A stretch of 61,817 nt of DNA, taken from contig CAYGJD010000011.1 in the NCBI GenBank assembly GCA_964350315.1, positions 1 through 61,817 of the forward strand, given 5' to 3'. Below, piece after piece: positions 51,112 to 61,700 of this stretch; within the stretch, counting starts at the first letter, position 1, and each line of letters starts with the position of its first letter. Below the pieces are notes generated by a model that saw only the letters and a program-made list of their open reading frames with translations, searched no databases and was not told where the DNA came from. The DNA is from JAJZEO01 sp964350315. GTDB lineage: Bacteria > Chlamydiota > Chlamydiia > Chlamydiales > 2-12-FULL-49-11. The position numbers were made by a program, and so were the translations under genes.

Positions 51112-51604
51112 CGTATTCAATTTCCTTGGGGATTTTTCTCTTAACCCTTACTCGATCCATTTTTTGAGAACCTTTTCCCATACCAAAAATCACAACGAGA
51201 CCACCAAAGATCGCCAAATTCTTCAAAAACAACATCATAGCGCGGTTCAATGCCGGTCCGTCTAAGTACCAAAAAGGGTGATAAATCAATGTGGCAATAA
51301 AAAGATATATAAGCAGCAAAAATGAAGCAAGCCTTACACGGAAATTAAAAAAGAGAAAAACACCGCCGATCAATTGCAATACAATTCCAGTGATCAAAAT
51401 AACGGGGACAATAGATAGCAATCCTGTAAATATTTCCCCTATTTGGTTTGCATTTCCAGAATACAGCTCCCAATTTGCTAATGCAAAAGAAAGGTCCTTT
51501 TCTGCCATCTCCCAATAAAAAATTTGAGACAAACCAATAACAATAAAAATAATACTTACAAGACTTCTTCCAAGTCCGGCTATAAATCTGGCATAAATAC
51601 TCAT
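51092..51604 (-). CDS. DoxX-family inner membrane protein, longer paralogue
   Basis: 170 residues, four hydrophobic helices. It shares the RFIAGLGRSLVSIIFIVIGLSQ start, YHPFW motif and LFLKNLAIFGGLVVI last helix with the DoxX protein at 18907-19311. The C-terminal 35 residues are basic then acidic (EYDDDDQD). The overlapping start of lnt suggests coupled expression. Role unknown. Confidence 0.85.
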   Translation of the reverse strand: MSIYARFIAGLGRSLVSIIFIVIGLSQIFYWEMAEKDLSFALANWELYSGNANQIGEIFTGLLSIVPVILITGIVLQLIGGVFLFFNFRVRLASFLLLIYLFIATLIYHPFWYLDGPALNRAMMLFLKNLAIFGGLVVIFGMGKGSQKMDRVRVKRKIPKEIEYDDDDQD

Positions 51605-51666
51605 ATATCTTTCTCATATCGCAAAAGACAATAATTCGCTATACTTTCCACAATTAGGAAAATTTT

Positions 51667-52803
51667 ATGATAACAAACTTCAGGAAAAATCACATACTTT
51701 GTTTTTATGACACTTGGGACGAAAGACCAGGGCTTCCTCTTGACGCCGTTCTAAATCAATACCTTAGAAGAAACAAAGCGATTGGATCTACCGATCGGAA
51801 GGTTATCACAGAAAAAATTTATTCAATTATCAGGTGGAAAAGTTTAATTGACGCACACCTTCGAAACAATGAAGAAGAAATAAATTGGGACAATCGCTTA
51901 GATTTTTCTTTAAACAATTGCTTACGAAAGGCAAAAGATGCTCCTTTTGTGCAAGAACATGAAAAATACGGTTTTTCAAAAGATCTATTTGAAAAGCTTC
52001 ACATTTCTATCGGAGAAGAAAAAGCTAAAGCTTTTTGTGAAGTCAATCAAACCCGTGCCCCCATCTTTATTCGTACAAACCTCTGTAAAACAACAAGAGA
52101 GTCTCTCTTTAATGGTTGGAAAAACCGCTATGATGTCTCCTTATGTGAATCAGCAGAGAGTGGAATCATCTTCCACGAAAAAATCAATTTTTTTGTCCTA
52201 CCTGAATTTACTAAAGGCTTATTTGAGGTTCAAGACGAAGGGAGTCAGATGATTGGCAACCTAATTGATGTGAAGCCAGGCGAAGAAATATTAGATTATT
52301 GTGCTGGTGCTGGCGGCAAAAGCCTTGCCCTTGCACACAAGATGAAAGGTAAAGGTCAAATATTTTTATACGATTTACGTCTAAAAGCACTTCAATCAGC
52401 AAAAGAGCGCTTAAGACGATGTGGCGTACAAAATGCACAAATCATCAAAGACACAAAAAATTTAAAAAGATTGAAGAATCGGATGAATTGGGTTTTGCTT
52501 GACGTCCCTTGTTCTGGTTCTGGAACTTGGAGAAGAAAGCCTGACCAGCGCTGGCGCTACTCTGATGAAATGCTAGAACGTATTGTTCTTGAGCAAAGAA
52601 CTATCTTTGAAGAAGCTCTCAAATACGTCTCTCCAAACGGAAAAATAGTTTACGCAACATGTAGCATCTTTCCTGAAGAAAATGATCTTCAAGTTGAATA
52701 CTTTTGCAAAACACATGGATGCACGCTTGAATCTCCTCCATTTAAATCATTTCCAAAAGAAGGAAAAATGGATGGATTTTATGCAGCTGTCATTTCTCCT
52801 TGA
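51667..52803 (+). CDS. RsmB/NOP-family RNA cytosine-5 methyltransferase
   Basis: 378 residues. SAM-binding DYCAGAGGKSLALA (210-223), and the two catalytic cysteines Cys282 (PCSGSG) and Cys332 (ATCS), both intact. It should methylate C5 of cytosine in rRNA or tRNA. The N-terminal helical part lacks a recognisable NusB domain. TTAGGAAAA precedes the ATG. Transcribed divergently from the DoxX-lnt group with 62 bases between. Confidence 0.92.
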   Translation: MITNFRKNHILCFYDTWDERPGLPLDAVLNQYLRRNKAIGSTDRKVITEKIYSIIRWKSLIDAHLRNNEEEINWDNRLDFSLNNCLRKAKDAPFVQEHEKYGFSKDLFEKLHISIGEEKAKAFCEVNQTRAPIFIRTNLCKTTRESLFNGWKNRYDVSLCESAESGIIFHEKINFFVLPEFTKGLFEVQDEGSQMIGNLIDVKPGEEILDYCAGAGGKSLALAHKMKGKGQIFLYDLRLKALQSAKERLRRCGVQNAQIIKDTKNLKRLKNRMNWVLLDVPCSGSGTWRRKPDQRWRYSDEMLERIVLEQRTIFEEALKYVSPNGKIVYATCSIFPEENDLQVEYFCKTHGCTLESPPFKSFPKEGKMDGFYAAVISP

Positions 52804-52835
52804 AAAAATCTACCTAAATAAGGATAATTGCCACC

Positions 52836-53927
52836 ATGTTTAGGAACCCTTCATTCAAAGTTATATTTAGTCTTGCTGTGTTAACATTATCACAAGTAAG
52901 CGCATCCCCAATGTCATACGGAAATAATTTTCTTGAACATTCTGGGAAAAAAGCACAAATCATTGTAAATAATCGACCGCTTGCGAAAATTAATGGAAAA
53001 GTTTTTTCCGTAATGGACGTAAAAAAGCAAATGGATATTTATCTTGCAAAATCATACCCACAAATGATGGATGATCCCGAATCAATTCTTCAATTCTACG
53101 TACAGAATTGGAGACCCATTCTTCAAGAAATGGTCGACAATGAGCTTATGCTTATGGAAGCTAACGAACTTGCATACAAAGTTGAGAAACCATTTATTCG
53201 TGAAGAAATGGAACAAAAATTTGGCGCGAATGTTAACGAGAGACTTGAAGAATTAGGACTTACTCCTACTGAAGCAGAAAAACTTGTTGAAGAGGATCTT
53301 ATCTGCAAAAGCATGATGTGGTACCGAGTTTGGCAAAGATCTATGAATAAAATTACACCTCAAGTTGTATACGATCATTACGTAAAACATATTGAAGCTT
53401 CTCCAAGTCAAGACGAATGGACTTATCAAATGTGCACCATCCGAGGAAAAGACTCCGAAGCAACTGCACAAATAGCAAAAGACATACGCTCAATTTTTTC
53501 TAAAACTGGGACAACCTTAGGCTCATCTCTTACTGACGCAGTAGCAGCTGTATCGAAATTACTACCTTCAAGCGTCAACATTAAGCTATCTGATGACATT
53601 CAACTGACATCTCAACAACTATCTGCTGAAAATTTATCAATACTAGAAAGCTTAAAGCCAACAGAGATCTCTGAACCAGTTAGCCAAAAAAGTCGTTATG
53701 ACGATCAAACAGTTACACGACTGTTTCACCTAAAAAATCATACAAGTAAATCACCTCCTTCTTTTGAACAAGTTTCTAATGAAATTCGTGATGCACTTGT
53801 TGGAAAAGCAAGCGAATCTGTGAGACAAGAATACTTGAGCAAGTTAAGAAAGCGTTTCTGCTGTGAACACCTTGTGATAGAAAAAATGTACGACCAGCAA
53901 ACTAAGCTTTTCATTCTTCACGCCTAA
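52836..53927 (+). CDS. SurA-like periplasmic chaperone (N-terminal domain family)
   Basis: 363 residues. A Sec signal peptide (residues 1 to about 23, cleavage near SQVSASP) is followed by AKINGKVFSVMDVKKQMD and a helical region (QFYVQNWRPILQEMVDNELMLMEAN) like the SurA N-terminal chaperone module; a clear parvulin domain is not obvious. Its gene overlaps rsmA by one base, recalling E. coli surA-pdxA-rsmA and the C. trachomatis pair CT355-CT354. Likely role: outer-membrane protein folding. Confidence 0.78.
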   Translation: MFRNPSFKVIFSLAVLTLSQVSASPMSYGNNFLEHSGKKAQIIVNNRPLAKINGKVFSVMDVKKQMDIYLAKSYPQMMDDPESILQFYVQNWRPILQEMVDNELMLMEANELAYKVEKPFIREEMEQKFGANVNERLEELGLTPTEAEKLVEEDLICKSMMWYRVWQRSMNKITPQVVYDHYVKHIEASPSQDEWTYQMCTIRGKDSEATAQIAKDIRSIFSKTGTTLGSSLTDAVAAVSKLLPSSVNIKLSDDIQLTSQQLSAENLSILESLKPTEISEPVSQKSRYDDQTVTRLFHLKNHTSKSPPSFEQVSNEIRDALVGKASESVRQEYLSKLRKRFCCEHLVIEKMYDQQTKLFILHA

Positions 53928-54757
53928 TGGACCTTCGAAATCTTAGTGAACTAAAACTATATTTAGGCACACATAAACTAAGATTGCAAAAGGGCCTATC
54001 TCAAAATTTCATCATTGAAAAAAACATTCTAGACAAAATTGTAAGCTCTGCTGACATCAAAAAAGATGATCTAGTGCTGGAAATTGGACCAGGGCTTGGT
54101 GCAATCACGCGAACTCTTCTTGAAAAAGGAGCAAAAGTAACAGCTGTTGAATTAGACAAGGCTTTTGCAATCGCACTCAACGATGTTTTAAATCCATGGG
54201 TTGACCAATTAACGGTCATTCATGGTGATATTCTAGATCAAGAATTTTCAACTCCTATGAAGGTTGTATCAAATATACCATTTCAAATCACTTCCCCTAT
54301 CTTCTCTTTCCTAGCTCAAAGAAGACACCTCTTTCAAGAAATCGTTCTTGTCATACAAGACGACATGGCAACAAGGATTCAAAGCAAAGCTGGCACAAAG
54401 CTGAACAATTCATTTGCGATTTTTTCTCAATTTTACTTTTCAATAAAGACATTATTTAAGATTTCTAATCATTGTTTTTTTCCTAAACCCAAAATTGATT
54501 GTGCTGTTATTTCATTAAAACCACATGCAAACCTTCTTTTACCAGAAATGGATCACGACAAATTTTTCTCTTTTGTACGTGGCTGCTTTGCTCATAAAAG
54601 AAAAATGCTTCGCTCAACACAAAAGCATTTGGGAATCCAGAATGAACTGATCAAGATTGGACATAAAGAAACTGCTAGAGCAGAAGATCTATCTTTAAGG
54701 GATTATATAACACTATTCAGGATTCTTTTTCCCACCTTGGAACAATCTAACCCCTAA
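53927..54757 (+). CDS. rsmA: 16S rRNA dimethyladenosine transferase RsmA (KsgA)
   Basis: 276 residues: GLSQNFIIEKNIL start, SAM-binding LEIGPGLGAIT (53-63) and catalytic NIPFQIT. Dimethylates two adenosines near the 3' end of 16S rRNA. ATG shares a base with the upstream stop. Its last 45 bases overlap the 3' end of the convergent carboxypeptidase gene. Confidence 0.97.
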   Translation: MDLRNLSELKLYLGTHKLRLQKGLSQNFIIEKNILDKIVSSADIKKDDLVLEIGPGLGAITRTLLEKGAKVTAVELDKAFAIALNDVLNPWVDQLTVIHGDILDQEFSTPMKVVSNIPFQITSPIFSFLAQRRHLFQEIVLVIQDDMATRIQSKAGTKLNNSFAIFSQFYFSIKTLFKISNHCFFPKPKIDCAVISLKPHANLLLPEMDHDKFFSFVRGCFAHKRKMLRSTQKHLGIQNELIKIGHKETARAEDLSLRDYITLFRILFPTLEQSNP

Positions 54758-55960
54758 AAAAACAAAAAGACAAGCTCCAATAATCGCCCATTTTGGCCTA
54801 AGAATTACTTTTTTTTTAACTTTGTCTTTTGCATATAAATCAACAGACAGCAAACTTTTATCATTGATTCCTGTTAATTCAATTGTAGCAACTTTAGTTC
54901 CTTTTCTAATTGGCAAGGTTAAGTTCTCTTCCCAGACAAGTTTTGAGGTAACTTTTGGCTCTTCAGATGCAAAATACTCAAGAAATACATCTTCATTTAG
55001 GACGGCTTGAAGTGTTTTTTTCGCCTTAGGCAGGTTTTTTTCAAAACTTGTTTCCTCTTTAGCGAATAGGAGTCTTTTTATTTTTTCTTCTTGGAATGCT
55101 GTTTCAAACATATGTATAACATCTAAATATCTTTGCTTCCAGTTAGGACTTTTATGAAGGGCTGCAATGAGGGTTCTTTCCCCATTTGTTGCCGCAGCTA
55201 TAAGATTATATTTACCAATCTTTAACTGTCCTGTTTTTGCAAAAAGGGTCTTAGAATAGTAAAGTTCATCCCCTTGCCGCAATATGCATGAATTGCTTTT
55301 CCAGGTTTCTGCTCTTTGTAGATTTGTTCTAGGCTTTGTATAAATACGTTCTGTTGCTAATTTCATAAAGTCTTTGTTATGATAAGCAGCTTTTCCTATG
55401 AGGGCCATATCATACGCACAGGAATAATGTTGTGGGTGGTGCAATCCATGCGGATTCATGAAATTTGTCGCCTCGGCACCAACCGTTGTTACCCAATCGT
55501 TTAAGTTTGAAACGAATTCATTAATTTCTCCTGACATATGATATGCAAGAGCGTTACATGCATCATTTCCTGACTTTAATAATGCTCCATACAATAAAGA
55601 TCTAATCGAAAGGTTTTCTTTATTTCTTATATAAATCATCGTGCCATCTGGCTCAAGATAATGTGCTGGAATTTGATAGTTATGTGCCTTTTTTTCCTGC
55701 TCTGTTGTTCTCATTAATGCTTCGGGGAAAACAGTCACTATCTCATCAAGAGATTCTGCCTTGTGTTCTAAAATATATAAAATTGTTGCCAATTTCATCG
55801 TACTACAAGGATAAATCTTTGTTCTTGCGTTCTTTTCAAAAAGGACTTTTCCAGTCTCAGCATTGATTAATGCTGCATAGGGAGTTTCAATCTGTATCTC
55901 TAATGAATAACAGCAGAACAATTTGCATAGAAAGAAGAGAAGAATCTGGGAAATTCGCAT
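54713..55960 (-). CDS. dacF: D-alanyl-D-alanine carboxypeptidase (PBP5/6 type)
   Basis: 415 residues. N-terminal signal, active-site Ser53-x-x-Lys56 (STMK), SGN (130-132) and KTG (242-244), then the beta-rich PBP5 C-terminal domain and a final membrane anchor helix (AIIGACLFVFLGVRLF) with basic tail. It trims pentapeptide side chains of peptidoglycan. Chlamydiae keep such an enzyme for their reduced wall. Position corresponds to CT551. Confidence 0.95.
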   Translation of the reverse strand: MRISQILLFFLCKLFCCYSLEIQIETPYAALINAETGKVLFEKNARTKIYPCSTMKLATILYILEHKAESLDEIVTVFPEALMRTTEQEKKAHNYQIPAHYLEPDGTMIYIRNKENLSIRSLLYGALLKSGNDACNALAYHMSGEINEFVSNLNDWVTTVGAEATNFMNPHGLHHPQHYSCAYDMALIGKAAYHNKDFMKLATERIYTKPRTNLQRAETWKSNSCILRQGDELYYSKTLFAKTGQLKIGKYNLIAAATNGERTLIAALHKSPNWKQRYLDVIHMFETAFQEEKIKRLLFAKEETSFEKNLPKAKKTLQAVLNEDVFLEYFASEEPKVTSKLVWEENLTLPIRKGTKVATIELTGINDKSLLSVDLYAKDKVKKKVILRPKWAIIGACLFVFLGVRLFQGGKKNPE

Positions 55961-56125
55961 ACTTTTATCATTGCTGATTTATTCTTTTGAATCAAGAACG
56001 TAAACAAAAGACTTAGGATAAGTAAACTAATAAAATAAAAACAAAAATTTACAAAATTCAGTTTAAATTAATCCCTTTAGTTCGTATGAAGAAAAAGAAA
56101 CTAAGATCAACTACCCTGGCTATTA

Positions 56126-56554
56126 ATGTTGAATCAAAAAAAGCTTGAAAAGTCTTATACTCAGTTCACTTCCGATTTAGGAAAATGGCTTCAAGATGGC
56201 ATCATCCATGTTGACCTCTCGCTTTTGAAAAAATTTGATCTTTTAAATAAAACACCTGAAGAAGAAAAGGAGCTCCAAGCTCAATTTCCTTTTTACTTTC
56301 ATGTTGTGGAAAGCAATGAGAAAGTAACTCTCTTCAACAATCAATTTGTTGTCTGGATTATTCCTAAAGTTATTGATGACACACCAACTACGTTGACATT
56401 GATAGCTTTAACAACTAACGAAGAGCCAAGACTTGAAATTGTTATCTCCTCGTCAGGAGTTTACAACACACCTAAGTATGTATTAAAAGTCTTAAGGCAT
56501 TTTCTTACTGAAGTAATTGATACAGAAGAAGAAATTGCTTCTATAAGTCGCTAA
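56126..56554 (+). CDS. Conserved chlamydial protein of unknown function (CT550 position)
   Basis: 142 residues, mixed alpha/beta, with strands FVVWIIPKVIDDTPTTLTLIALTT and RLEIVISSSG. No signal or membrane helix. Its stop overlaps the stop of the convergent rsbW gene by four bases. Position next to rsbW and dacF matches CT550, suggesting a linked role, not known. Confidence 0.75.
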   Translation: MLNQKKLEKSYTQFTSDLGKWLQDGIIHVDLSLLKKFDLLNKTPEEEKELQAQFPFYFHVVESNEKVTLFNNQFVVWIIPKVIDDTPTTLTLIALTTNEEPRLEIVISSSGVYNTPKYVLKVLRHFLTEVIDTEEEIASISR

Positions 56555-56961
56555 ATTTCATTTTTGATTGTTAACACATTTGTATCTTTAACTCTTTCAT
56601 AGAAAATATGGTCTGAAACTTTCTTCATGAAATAGATCCCTAATCCACCGACCTTTCTATCATCGAGATGTTGCTTGATATTTGGATCTTGAAACTGAAG
56701 AGGATTGAATGGTTTTCCCTGATCTTGAATCTCAAACTTTAACTCTTTATGCCCTTTATCAAAAGCCACATGGACTTTTAACATCCCTTGATTTGGTGCA
56801 TAAGCATGAAACATAATATTTACTATAGCCTCTTCAAGAGCTAATTCAATATGCTTTTTTTTCTTCTCGTCGATTTTATAGCAATCGAGTTGTCTTGAAA
56901 TCCAAAGCATTACTTTTGATAAATTCGAGACACTCGCTTGAATCACAATTGAATCTTCCAT
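56551..56961 (-). CDS. rsbW: RsbW-like anti-sigma factor serine kinase
   Basis: 136 residues, HATPase_c_2 (GHKL) fold. N-box region LEEAIVNIMFHAY, G1-like FEIQDQGKPFNP and GGLGIYFMKKV G2 motif. In the Rsb system such kinases bind sigma factors and phosphorylate anti-anti-sigma proteins; chlamydial RsbW is part of a partner-switching module (established). Target here cannot be told. Confidence 0.92.
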   Translation of the reverse strand: MEDSIVIQASVSNLSKVMLWISRQLDCYKIDEKKKKHIELALEEAIVNIMFHAYAPNQGMLKVHVAFDKGHKELKFEIQDQGKPFNPLQFQDPNIKQHLDDRKVGGLGIYFMKKVSDHIFYERVKDTNVLTIKNEI

Positions 56962-57005
56962 CTCTATTCTTATAGCATGAGACTAGATGTGGAGTATAGA
57001 AATAT

Positions 57006-57674
57006 TTATTTAAGAGGCGGAGCACGTCTTAACGCTTCCATTATATAGCTTGCAAGCGTTTGTGAAAGGGGCTGAAAAGACTCAATTCTAGCTCCCTCCT
57101 CAGAATCTAATTGTCCTAATGAATATTGCAATACTGATTGAGCATCGCCCTGTGCATCATTGAATTCTATATTCTTAATGGCCGTAGGATTGACAAAATC
57201 ATAATCTGCAAAACCTTCTATTGTATAGGGAGATATAGCATTTTTATTCTTCTCAGTATCATAAAGAGAGACTTGAGCTTTTACTTTTCTTCTCCCTTCA
57301 TTGGGAAATAATCGTTTAATAAATTCCCCAGTGATCGGCTTTTGATCCCATGTATATCCAATGGTTTCATTTGAATCTGAAATAATTTTGACTTCAAGAG
57401 AATATCTTGCTGATGCTGAAGACGAATACCTAAATCCAGGAGACTCAGACACTACCTTAGCTAAATCTGCACGTAGATAGCCATTTTCATCACCTCTAAT
57501 AAGAGGGATGTTTAATACTACAGTTTCATTTCCTAGTTGATTAGTGGGGGTTCTGTATCCACAAGAATGACAGAGAGTAGCAAGCAAAAGACTTAAAGAA
57601 ACAGTACTTAAACGTCTTATTATTGATCTACGTTTCAATTTGTTGATCAGAAGGCTCATTTGCATCAACACCAT
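57006..57674 (-). CDS. LptE-like lipoprotein (CT548 position)
   Basis: 222 residues with a lipoprotein signal: basic start, hydrophobic core LSLSLLLATLCHS, and lipobox Cys before GYR (HSCGYR), the usual LptE context. The body has beta-strand/helix order of the LptE family, which works with LptD in LPS insertion at the outer membrane. The start overlaps the BamD-like gene; ATGs at 57665, 57659 are alternatives without a clear ribosome binding site. Confidence 0.8.
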   Translation of the reverse strand: MVLMQMSLLINKLKRRSIIRRLSTVSLSLLLATLCHSCGYRTPTNQLGNETVVLNIPLIRGDENGYLRADLAKVVSESPGFRYSSSASARYSLEVKIISDSNETIGYTWDQKPITGEFIKRLFPNEGRRKVKAQVSLYDTEKNKNAISPYTIEGFADYDFVNPTAIKNIEFNDAQGDAQSVLQYSLGQLDSEEGARIESFQPLSQTLASYIMEALRRAPPLK

Positions 57675-58659
57675 TTCGATCTAATCCTTCTTCGCGTTGT
57701 TCTACAGTTGTCATACTAACTTCTGATAATGCAAGTTTTGCAACCGCTTCTCTTGCATAAGAAGACTCAGGGTATAATCTAGCAATTTTCTCGTAATACA
57801 ATTTTGCTGCACTATACTTCTTCTTCTTTTCAAAATATTTCGCCGAGATCCACAACTCTTTTGCATACAGATCTTGCATTTTTACAAGCAAGGCTTCCAC
57901 TTCAATAATTCTATCTTCACTCGGGAAATCTCTTTTGAATCTTTTGTAATTAATTCTTGCTTGTTCCAAATAATCTTTATCTGGGTAATCACCTTGGCTT
58001 TGATCAAAATAAACTTTTGCGATTGCTAAATAGCTTTCAGGTGCCATAAGGTTTTTCGGAAAACGTCTAGTGACAGATCTATAAGTATCGATAGCTTCTT
58101 TATATTTTTTTTCTGACTTTAACATACCAGCTTTTCTATACATTGCTTTTGCTGTAATCTCATGATTAGGAAGAGTTTTGATTACCTCATCATACAAAGC
58201 CATTGCATCTTCCCATGCGCTCACCCATTTTGGTAATTTCTCTACTCCAAACATATGACGGCCAGAGCCCATTTCAAATTCTTCTGCAATTTTGTATTTA
58301 TACACAATGACATCTTCGAAATACTTTGGGGTCGCATATTTTTCCAGAAATTGAGAAAAATATAAGTTTGCTAGATCAAAATCTTTTAAATTGAAATAGG
58401 AAACGGCAAGATAATATACTGTATCAGCTGCAAATGGTGACGATGGAGCTACTTTAATAATCGTTTTGGCATCTTCTATAACTGATCGATATTCTTTTTG
58501 ATTAAACGCTTTTTGCATTGTTCCATATCGAACTTCAAGACTAACCGAATCAGAATCCTTTGCGTTTAACTGCAATGTTGTCACAAAACAAAAAACTAGC
58601 GCTGCTGCTCTGAGTAGTTTGAAGGTGCTTAATTTTGAAAAATATACAGATAATTTCAT
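57628..58659 (-). CDS. BamD-like TPR outer membrane assembly protein (CT547 position)
   Basis: 343 residues. Signal peptide (about 1-33, cleavage near LNAKD) without a lipobox, then five or more TPR-like helix pairs (YRSVIEDAKTIIKVAPSSPFAADTVYYLAVSYF and others) as in BamD/YfiO. It probably takes part in beta-barrel assembly. The lack of a lipid-anchoring cysteine differs from classical BamD. Next to the LptE-like gene with an overlap. Confidence 0.8.
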   Translation of the reverse strand: MKLSVYFSKLSTFKLLRAAALVFCFVTTLQLNAKDSDSVSLEVRYGTMQKAFNQKEYRSVIEDAKTIIKVAPSSPFAADTVYYLAVSYFNLKDFDLANLYFSQFLEKYATPKYFEDVIVYKYKIAEEFEMGSGRHMFGVEKLPKWVSAWEDAMALYDEVIKTLPNHEITAKAMYRKAGMLKSEKKYKEAIDTYRSVTRRFPKNLMAPESYLAIAKVYFDQSQGDYPDKDYLEQARINYKRFKRDFPSEDRIIEVEALLVKMQDLYAKELWISAKYFEKKKKYSAAKLYYEKIARLYPESSYAREAVAKLALSEVSMTTVEQREEGLDRNGVDANEPSDQQIET

Positions 58660-58709
58660 ATAGGTGCCATTTCATGTTTACGATCGTTTTATGGGACAAA
58701 GAGTACTCT

Positions 58710-61700
58710 TTATTTACAAATTAAGTCAACTGCTGAGACTAGCGTCTCCAATTCTTTCTTCAGCTCTTCTGAATAGTTCACACCTAAAGTTGATTCTACT
58801 TCAACTCTTCCAACCCCTTTCCCTTCGTTTAAGAAAACCAAATGGAAAGTGTCTTTTCCGCCATGCGTTACTAATATTTCTTTTAATCTTAAAATTTCAC
58901 TCATCGAGATTTTATTCAAATCTACTCTCATTGTAACATTTTTCTGTGGTTCGACTGGTTGAATTTTCATGCTTTTTTTCTTCCCTCCCTTTGGCTCAGT
59001 CATAGACATTCTTAATGCCGACTCAAATGCCGCATCTATCTCTCTTCTCGCTTCATCATTGAAACCTGTTAAACTGGCAAGCGCCTTACAACCGATCTTT
59101 AAACCTTCATCACGACGATCAACTTGCAGCACTCCGATAAGAAGAGCATTATCATCTAGAAGAGAAGCTTTTTCATTGAAAACATCTGGCCAAACGGGGA
59201 GCTCAAAACGTTCTATCCCATTACTAATCGTCATAATAGCAAATTTTTTCTGCGTTCTTTGTGAGATACGAACTTGCAATGTATCGACAATAAAAGCTGC
59301 TTTAAAAACTTTTCTATCAGGCATTTCTTCAACCATGCTTAAAGTTTCACAATCTATGCTTGCAATAATCTCTTCAAACTCATCAAGTGGATGGCCTGTT
59401 ACATAAAAACCTAACAGCTCTTTCTCAATACTCAATCGCTGTAATTTATCATCCTCTTCAGTACATTCTGGTGCTTCATAGGAAATAAATGCATTTTGCG
59501 TTTCAACACCCTTTCCTGATGAAAAAAGATCTAAAACGCCTTTTTCCTTTTCCTTTTTCTCTCTAACAAAACCTTCAAAGTGTTCCATTAAAAATATCGT
59601 CAACTGCCTTCTGCTCCAACCTGTAAAATCAAAGGCTCCAGAAACAATCAAATTTTCAATAACTTTTTTTGAAACCTGCGTTAAATCAACTCTCTTTAAG
59701 AAATCAACTAAAGAGGCAAATAAGCCCCCTTTATCACGCTCATTCACTATAGTCTCAACAACACCCTCACCAACACCTTTGATCGCACACAAAGCAAAGT
59801 GTATCCCTTCCTTGGCTGCTACAAACGTTCTTGTTGACTCATTAATATGTGGCGGGAGGATTTTAAATCCCATTGTTTGACTTTCTCTAATATGTTTTGC
59901 CACTTTAGACAAATCTGTCATATCGCAAGTCATCGAAGCAGCAAGCCACTCTCCAGGAAAATTCGCTTTCAGATAAGCTGTAACATAACTGAGGTATGCA
60001 TATGCTGTCGCATGCGATTTGTTGAAACCATACGAAGCAAACTTCTCTATTTTATCAAAAACACTGATGGCCACTTCTTCTGGAATACCCTTACTTACAG
60101 CTCCCTTACGGAATTTGTGTTTTTGGCGCTCCATTTCTTCAGCATCTTTTTTACCCATTGCCTTACGAAGCAAATCCCCTTCCCCAAGAGAGTATCCAGC
60201 CAATAACTGAGCAATCTGCATCACCTGCTCTTGATAGACCATAACCCCGTAAGTTTCATTCAGGATATCTTTAAGCAACTCGTGGTCATATTCGATCTTC
60301 TCTTTACCAGTCTTTCTCGCAATATAAGATGGTATCATCTCCATTGGACCAGGTCGATATAACGCACCAACCGCAACGATTTCCTCAAATCGATCTACCG
60401 AAAGCTGAGCAATCAAGTCTTGCATTCCGGTCGATTCTAATTGGAAAATACCCATTGTTCTTCTCTGATTCAGAAGATCAAATGTATTTTGGTCATCAAG
60501 AGGTAAATTTACCCAATCAACCTCTATTCCACGAAGCTTTTTGACTGCATCTACAGCTTTTTGAATACAAGTAAGTGTCTTCAGTCCTAAAAAATCGATC
60601 TTCAACATCCCGACTTTTTCAACGGGCTTCATTGAGTATTGGGTAACGTAAATGTCAGAGTCTTTTGAACTACATACTGGTATATGATCTGTTAAAGGTT
60701 CTCCACAAATAATTGATCCAGCAGCATGAATACCTGTATTACGAATAGAGCCTTCGACTTTTCTTGCGAAATCAAGAATACGCTTTGTCTCTGCATCATC
60801 TTCATACATTTGCCTCAAGTCTTGATCAATCTCAAGGGCAGAATCTATCGTTATTTTAGGATCATCAGGAATTAAAGCTGCGATAATATTCACTTTAGAT
60901 AACGGGATAGATAAAACACGTCCTACATCTTTAATCGCCATCTTTGCTTTCATCGTACCAAAAGTAATGATTTGAGCAACACGGTCCCTACCATACTTTC
61001 TCAGAGTATAATCAATGACCTCTGATCTTCTTTCCATGCAAATGTCGACGTCGATATCGGGATAGGAAGGTCGTTCAGGGTTAATAAATCTCTCAAAGAA
61101 GAGATTAAACCTAAGTGGTTCAATATCCGTAATTCCAATCAAGTAAAGAATAATCGAGCCTACCCCAGATCCCCGACCAGGCCCCATGGGGATTTTGTTG
61201 TCTTTTGCCCAAGCTATGAAATCTCGTACCGTAAGTAGATAATCCCCCATCCCTTTAGAAGTGATCACCCCCAACTCATATTCGATTCTTTCTTTTACAA
61301 CATCTAGAGGCTCTTTATTTGGGTACTTTTCCTGAACTTTTTTAAGAGCTGATTCCCCATATCGCTTTTCTATCCCTTCAAAACTTAATAGCCGCAAATA
61401 ATCTTCTGCTGCTTTCAACCTTTCTTCTTGAGTATATTTCTTCCCTTCCAAGATGGGAGCTTCAAAGACTGGGTAAAATCTTTTAGTGAAATCAAACGTA
61501 AAATTACATCTGTCTGCAACTAACTGCGTATTTTTAATCGCCTCGGGCAAATCAGAAAATAATTCTTTCATTTGATCTGGAGACTTAAAATACAATTCAT
61601 GTGAATAAGTCGTTTGTCTTTTTGGATTAGGAATACATACTTTTGGGTTACCAAACGCATCTTTTTCCCAAATTTCGCAGGGCTCTCCAGAACTAACATT

